DNA of 7,747 nucleotides from an uncultured Atopobiaceae bacterium (lineage in GTDB: Bacteria > Actinomycetota > Coriobacteriia > Coriobacteriales > Atopobiaceae). Each line of letters opens with the position of its first letter. Position 1 is the stretch's first letter. The stretch covers positions 1 to 7,747 of the forward strand of contig CAMYZR010000052.1 in the NCBI GenBank assembly GCA_947303905.1, read 5' to 3'. Under the pieces are notes generated by a model. The model had not been told where the DNA came from, did no database searches, and saw only the letters and a list, made by a program, of their open reading frames with translations. Position numbers and translations under genes: made by a program. Below are positions 5,030-7,747 of the stretch, in pieces.

Positions 5030-5326
5030 CTACTCGTCCAAGGAGGCGTAGAAGGTGGCGTGAGCAAACTCCTGCTCAATGGTGTTGCCATGGATGAACG
5101 GCAGCGAGAGGAACTCGTCAACGGTCGGAACCAAGGGGCTGCAGTCCACAAAATGGTTCTTATGGTTGCGAATGCTGGTGTCCTGTGCGCGCCAAGCCTC
5201 GAAATTACAGTCGGTCAGGTAGTAGACGGTGTTGTCGACCTTCATAAAGACGGAGTGATTTACGTGCAAGTACTCCGCCAGCTGATCGTACGAGATGTCG
5301 AGAGCCTCCGCTGCCTTCTTACCCAT
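5030..5326 (-). CDS. Unrecognised 98-residue acidic protein
   Basis: The 98-residue product begins MGKKAAEALDISYDQLAEYL and continues with VFMKVDNTVYYLTDCNFEAW, KNHFVDCSPLVPTVDEFLSL and a C-terminal aromatic segment (FAHATFYASL). It has two cysteines (C40, C62), no signal peptide and no membrane segment, so it is probably cytoplasmic. I do not recognise the family. The start at 5326 is backed by AAAGGA on the minus strand (5338-5333), six bases before the ATG. It has its own terminator (4967-5005), so it is likely a single-gene transcript. Compact size and mixed alpha/beta look would suit an immunity protein or a small regulator, but nothing in the sequence shows either. Confidence 0.7.
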   Translation of the reverse strand: MGKKAAEALDISYDQLAEYLHVNHSVFMKVDNTVYYLTDCNFEAWRAQDTSIRNHKNHFVDCSPLVPTVDEFLSLPFIHGNTIEQEFAHATFYASLDE

Positions 5327-5344
5327 GTCGAGTCCTTTCTCCGA

Positions 5345-5357
5345 AGGTTTAAAACCT
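5345..5357. promoter_or_regulatory. Possible operator dyad before the 98-residue protein gene
   Basis: AGGTTTAAAACCT is a 13-base inverted repeat with a single central A. It lies 19 bases upstream of the ATG at 5326 and just downstream of a TATCAT -10 candidate, a good place for a repressor. The role is inferred from symmetry and location only. Confidence 0.25.
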
Positions 5358-5540
5358 CATGCTTAGATGATACCCGCCCTCTGGCACCGTCGTTTGTCGT
5401 CTTGGTGTAATTAGGCAAGCGGTGCGAGGGGCAGAATGCTCTGCCGTTGTTGCCACCACCGATTGTGGTGGGTTCATTCACGATAGACAAGATGCATGGA
5501 AGCTGCAAGTAGTTGATACGCAGACTTAGCATATGCACGC

Positions 5541-5555
5541 TCTGGCAATGCCAGA
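5541..5555 (-). terminator. Short hairpin after the HAD phosphatase gene, weak terminator candidate
   Basis: TCTGGC-AAT-GCCAGA is a 6-bp stem with a 3-base loop, eight bases beyond the stop at 5564. On the minus strand it is followed by GCGTGCAT, with no T-run. It may slow or stabilise the transcript end, but would be a poor intrinsic terminator. Confidence 0.25.
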
Positions 5556-5563
5556 AGTCGCCC

Positions 5564-6214
5564 CTAAGCCAGAAGCAGGCGCCTCAGCTCGTCGGTTGTT
5601 TCGGCAAGCGTCGTCGCCCCAGCCGCGAGCAGTTGCTCGACGCTGCGATAGCCCCAGGTCACGATGATGCAGTCGCAGCCCACGTTGGCGGCGGTTGCCA
5701 CGTCGACCTCGGAGTCTCCCACGTAGACGATCTCGTCGGCGGTCAGGCCAAGCTGACGCATGACCTCGAGCACCGTGTCGGGCGCCGGCTTGCGGCGGAC
5801 GCCGACACGCTCGCCGGCGACGGCCCCAAAGACCCCGGGGAAGCAGCTGCACATGAGGTCCTGCACCGCCTGGTCGCCCTTGTTGGACACGACGGCAAGG
5901 GCGAGGCCCTGCTCGACGAGCTCTGCGAGAAGCTCGGGGATGCCAGGGTAGGGATCGGTGTTGTCCTGGCTGTGCACGAGGTAGTACTCGTTGAAGCTAG
6001 CGAGCGCGGCCTCCTGCACGGAGTCGGGCGTTCCCTCGGGTACGGCGAGCCTGAAGAGCTGGCGGTAGCCGTTGCCCACGAAGCTCCGCACCTCCTCGCG
6101 CGTACGCGGCGGGAGGCCCTGAGACGCCAGGCCATGGTTTGTGGCCAGATAGAGGTCCTCGAGGGTGTAGAGCAGCGTGCCATCGAGGTCGAACACGACC
6201 GCCTTGTATCGCAT
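5564..6214 (-). CDS. HAD-superfamily phosphatase, phosphoglycolate phosphatase-like
   Basis: The 216-residue protein has all four HAD motifs: FDLDGTL (8-14, nucleophile D9 and acid D11), VVSNKGD (108-114, S110), RKPAPD (141-146, K142) and GDSEVD (166-171, D167 and D171). The helical segment from about 15 to 90 is a C1-type cap, as in phosphoglycolate and pyrophosphate phosphatases and related sugar phosphatases. It would dephosphorylate a small phosphometabolite in the cytoplasm; the substrate cannot be read from sequence. In motif I the common DGTLLDT reads DGTLLYT, so the aspartate usually at position 16 is tyrosine. Two ATGs compete: GGAAGG directly abuts the one at 6220, but is correctly spaced for 6214, which starts MRYKAVVFDL, so 6214 is chosen. 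It is divergent from the CapA-like gene, 89 bases away. Confidence 0.88.
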   Translation of the reverse strand: MRYKAVVFDLDGTLLYTLEDLYLATNHGLASQGLPPRTREEVRSFVGNGYRQLFRLAVPEGTPDSVQEAALASFNEYYLVHSQDNTDPYPGIPELLAELVEQGLALAVVSNKGDQAVQDLMCSCFPGVFGAVAGERVGVRRKPAPDTVLEVMRQLGLTADEIVYVGDSEVDVATAANVGCDCIIVTWGYRSVEQLLAAGATTLAETTDELRRLLLA

Positions 6215-6303
6215 GGGCATCCTTCCGCTTGACGGTCGCGCGCCTCGTTGGTAGGAGCCGACCGGTTGACTGAGCGTATCATGAGCCGAAAGGAGGTCGT
6301 GAC
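6215..6303. promoter_or_regulatory. Divergent promoter region between HAD phosphatase and CapA-like genes
   Basis: This 89-base gap must carry the start signals of both genes. TTGACT (6266-6271) looks like a -35 on the plus strand, but a -10 at normal spacing would fall on the ribosome site. TATCAT (6277-6282) is a possible -10 with no good -35. AAAGGAGGT at 6289-6297 is a near-perfect Shine-Dalgarno sequence and fixes the GTG start at 6304. Confidence 0.4.
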
Positions 6304-7671
6304 GTGGATACCAAGCAACCCAATCTTGACAAAGTGGGCACAGATGCCTCAAGGCGCCAGACGCGTCGGGCCAGGCGCGCGTTCCTTACGCTGGCGCTTG
6401 CCGTGTTGGTGGCGGTCGGCGTGCTTGCGAACACGCTGGTCCAGTATGCGTCGCAGCACGCCGGTGCACACGAGAAGGACTCACAGCAGGTGCAGGAGTT
6501 TGTCGTCAACGACACGGAGGCGCCTGTCGAGAAGGCGGAAGAGGAGCCGGAGGAGAAGCCCGACCAAGAGAAACCGTCACCAACGGTCGAGCCGGTGCAC
6601 GTCAAGCTCATGATGATCGGGGACGTCCTTATGCACCAAAGCGTGATCGACACGGGTGACAACGGGGATGGGACCTACTCCTACGACCACCTCTTCTCCC
6701 AGATAGGCGACGACATCGCCGAGGCGGACGTGGCCGTGCTCAATCAGGAGACCATCCTGGGTGGGTCTGCGTGGGCCTACTCGGGCTATCCGTCCTTCAA
6801 CAGCCCGCAGGAGGTGGGTGACGCCGAGGTGGCGGCAGGCTTCGACGCCGTGCTCAAGGCCACCAACCACACCTTCGACTTCGGCTATGACGGCGTGCGC
6901 GCCGAGCTCGCCTACTGGGCGTCCGAGCATCCCGAGATGGCCGTCATCGGCGCGGCTGACCCCGATGGGGACGGCATCGCCCCGGTGGGCGGCACCTCGC
7001 CGGCGGGTCCTTGGTACTACGAGAAGGACGGCTTCACCATAGCGATGCTCAACTACACCGACATCCTCAACGGCAGCGTCGAGCCAAGCACCGATGGGCG
7101 CGTGGTGTCGATCGCCGACGATGAGACCATTCGCACCGACGTGAAGGCGGCGCACAAGAAGGCGGACCTCGTGGTGGTGTTCATGCACTGGGGCGAGGAG
7201 TACGAGAACGAGCCCGCCGACGACGAGCGGAGGTGGGAACAGCTCCTCTTTGACTGCGGCGTCGACGTGGTGATCGGCGGGCATCCGCATGTGATCCAGC
7301 CGGTCGAGGTCATCGACGATGGCAAGCGCAAGATGCTGGTCTGCTGGTCGGTGGGCAACTTCGTGTCCACGCAGCTCGGGGCGGCGAACATGGTGGGCGG
7401 CATGGTCAAGCTGTCCCTCGTCAAGGACGGCGAGGGCGCGCGGGTTGAGTCCTACGAGTTCATCCCCACGGTCACGCAGCGCGTGCTCGACTGGCACGGG
7501 ATCTGTGCCTACAAGATCTCCGACTACACGGACGAGCTGGCGGCCGCAAGCTCCGTCTCCGCGATGGATGGCGGCAACGGTGCCACGCGCCAATGGTATG
7601 TGGACTACTGTGCCAACGTGCTGGGGGAGGGGTTCGATACCGATACCCTCTCGGTGCACGGCGAGCTGTAG
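6304..7671 (+). CDS. CapA-family (poly-gamma-glutamate synthesis type) membrane-anchored metallophosphoesterase-like protein
   Basis: The 455-residue protein has a basic N-terminus (RRQTRRARR), one membrane segment at about 26-46, then a Glu/Pro/Lys linker (about 70-97) and a CapA domain. Motifs in order are MIGDVLMH (104-111), LNQET (146-150), ATNHTFDFG (186-194), MHWGEEY (294-300), GGHPHVIQPVE (325-335) and WSVGNF (348-353). They carry the H, D, N and E residues expected at the metal site of this calcineurin-like family. The domain should face the outside, anchored by the N-terminal helix. CapA/PgsA proteins take part in poly-gamma-glutamate capsule synthesis, but no ligase genes (capB/capC type) are nearby. 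This may therefore be one of the many lone CapA-like proteins with unknown wall or polymer substrates. The start is GTG at 6304, six bases after AAAGGAGGT. Confidence 0.88.
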   Translation: MDTKQPNLDKVGTDASRRQTRRARRAFLTLALAVLVAVGVLANTLVQYASQHAGAHEKDSQQVQEFVVNDTEAPVEKAEEEPEEKPDQEKPSPTVEPVHVKLMMIGDVLMHQSVIDTGDNGDGTYSYDHLFSQIGDDIAEADVAVLNQETILGGSAWAYSGYPSFNSPQEVGDAEVAAGFDAVLKATNHTFDFGYDGVRAELAYWASEHPEMAVIGAADPDGDGIAPVGGTSPAGPWYYEKDGFTIAMLNYTDILNGSVEPSTDGRVVSIADDETIRTDVKAAHKKADLVVVFMHWGEEYENEPADDERRWEQLLFDCGVDVVIGGHPHVIQPVEVIDDGKRKMLVCWSVGNFVSTQLGAANMVGGMVKLSLVKDGEGARVESYEFIPTVTQRVLDWHGICAYKISDYTDELAAASSVSAMDGGNGATRQWYVDYCANVLGEGFDTDTLSVHGEL

Positions 7672-7747
7672 GCATCGTCCCGGCGTTCCTGTTGAATCGG
7701 AGATATGCCCTGCGCGGGTCTCGCCATCCGAACGCGCGTAGTACAAT
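7672..7747 (+). promoter_or_regulatory. 3' flank of the CapA-like gene with a possible promoter at the window edge
   Basis: No terminator hairpin is evident in these 76 bases. The window ends in TACAAT (7742-7747), a good -10-like hexamer, preceded by GTAG. No strong -35 is found 16-18 bases upstream. It may be the promoter of a gene just outside the window. Confidence 0.22.

Larger units (their letters stand above)
5327..5563. other. Dyad-rich intergenic region upstream of the 98-residue protein gene
   Basis: This region separates two minus-strand genes. On the minus strand TATCAT (5372-5367) is a candidate -10 without a good -35. A second weak pair is TTGTCT (5490-5485) and CACAAT (5467-5462), 17 bases apart. 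The dyads are AGGTTT-A-AAACCT (5345-5357) between the candidate -10 and the start, GGCAGA-ATGC-TCTGCC (5430-5445), CCACCAC-CGATT-GTGGTGG (5453-5471) and TCTGGC-AAT-GCCAGA (5541-5555). The last may act as a weak terminator for the gene ending at 5564. No convincing coding frame is seen. Confidence 0.4.

Noticed and set aside
4756..5151. In-frame upstream extension of the lipoprotein by 132 residues
   Set aside because: It would bury the signal peptide and lipobox, runs through the terminator at 4967-5005 and into the neighbouring gene, and the start at 4755 has a well-spaced ribosome site.
5260..5538. 92-residue minus-strand frame overlapping the 98-residue gene
   Set aside because: No ribosome site, Arg/Ser/Thr-rich tail, and it overlaps a better supported gene in another frame.
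5513..6232. 239-residue plus-strand frame opposite the HAD phosphatase
   Set aside because: All four HAD motifs are on the minus strand; this frame is a shadow without a known domain.
6215..6352. Extended N-terminus of the HAD phosphatase from a start at 6352 or 6220
   Set aside because: The extension crosses the divergent region and the ribosome site of the opposite gene; GGAAGG is placed correctly only for the ATG at 6214.
6577..7746. 389-residue minus-strand frame opposite the CapA-like gene
   Set aside because: Antisense shadow in high-GC coding DNA; CapA motifs are intact on the plus strand.

Overview
The window is a moderately high-GC bacterial segment with short gene spacing, strong G/C third-position bias and good Shine-Dalgarno sites. 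The gene set (MESH1-type HD hydrolase, STAS-kinase fusion, CapA-type phosphoesterase, A/E/K-rich lipoprotein) and the protein style suggest an actinobacterium, most likely a Coriobacteriia relative such as Olsenella/Atopobium. That placement is an impression from sequence style, not a search result. No rRNA, tRNA, CRISPR array, transposase or phage gene was seen.

Layout. Positions 1-50 hold the first 16 codons of a minus-strand gene that runs off the left edge. Positions 51-357 are an A/T-richer divergent intergenic region with a 10-base direct repeat. Positions 358-2108 are a translationally coupled plus-strand pair joined by an ATGA overlap: a stand-alone HD-domain alarmone-hydrolase-like protein, then a protein fusing a STAS domain to an aminoglycoside-phosphotransferase-like kinase domain. 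After a 185-base leader rich in dyads and imperfect repeats comes a 94-residue protein (2294-2578) with a double-glycine leader like those of RiPP precursors but a cysteine-free C-terminal part. It ends at a strong terminator. A second long hairpin serves the convergent minus-strand gene at 2722-4755, a 677-residue lipoprotein. This has about four similar beta-rich modules, a long Ala/Glu/Lys helical stalk encoded partly by 48-bp tandem repeats, an acidic Pro/Thr linker and one more beta-rich module. Upstream on the minus strand lie an unrecognised 98-residue protein (5030-5326) with a textbook terminator, and a HAD-family phosphatase (5564-6214). The latter is divergent from a plus-strand, membrane-anchored CapA-family protein (6304-7671).

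How they fit together. The HD hydrolase and STAS-kinase are almost certainly co-expressed and may couple alarmone turnover with a partner-switch-type signal. The lipoprotein and the CapA-like protein both act outside the membrane. There is no direct evidence that the right-hand genes form one pathway. The most unusual items are the STAS-kinase/HD pairing, the orphan double-glycine protein with its leader capable of alternative pairing, and the modular repeat lipoprotein.
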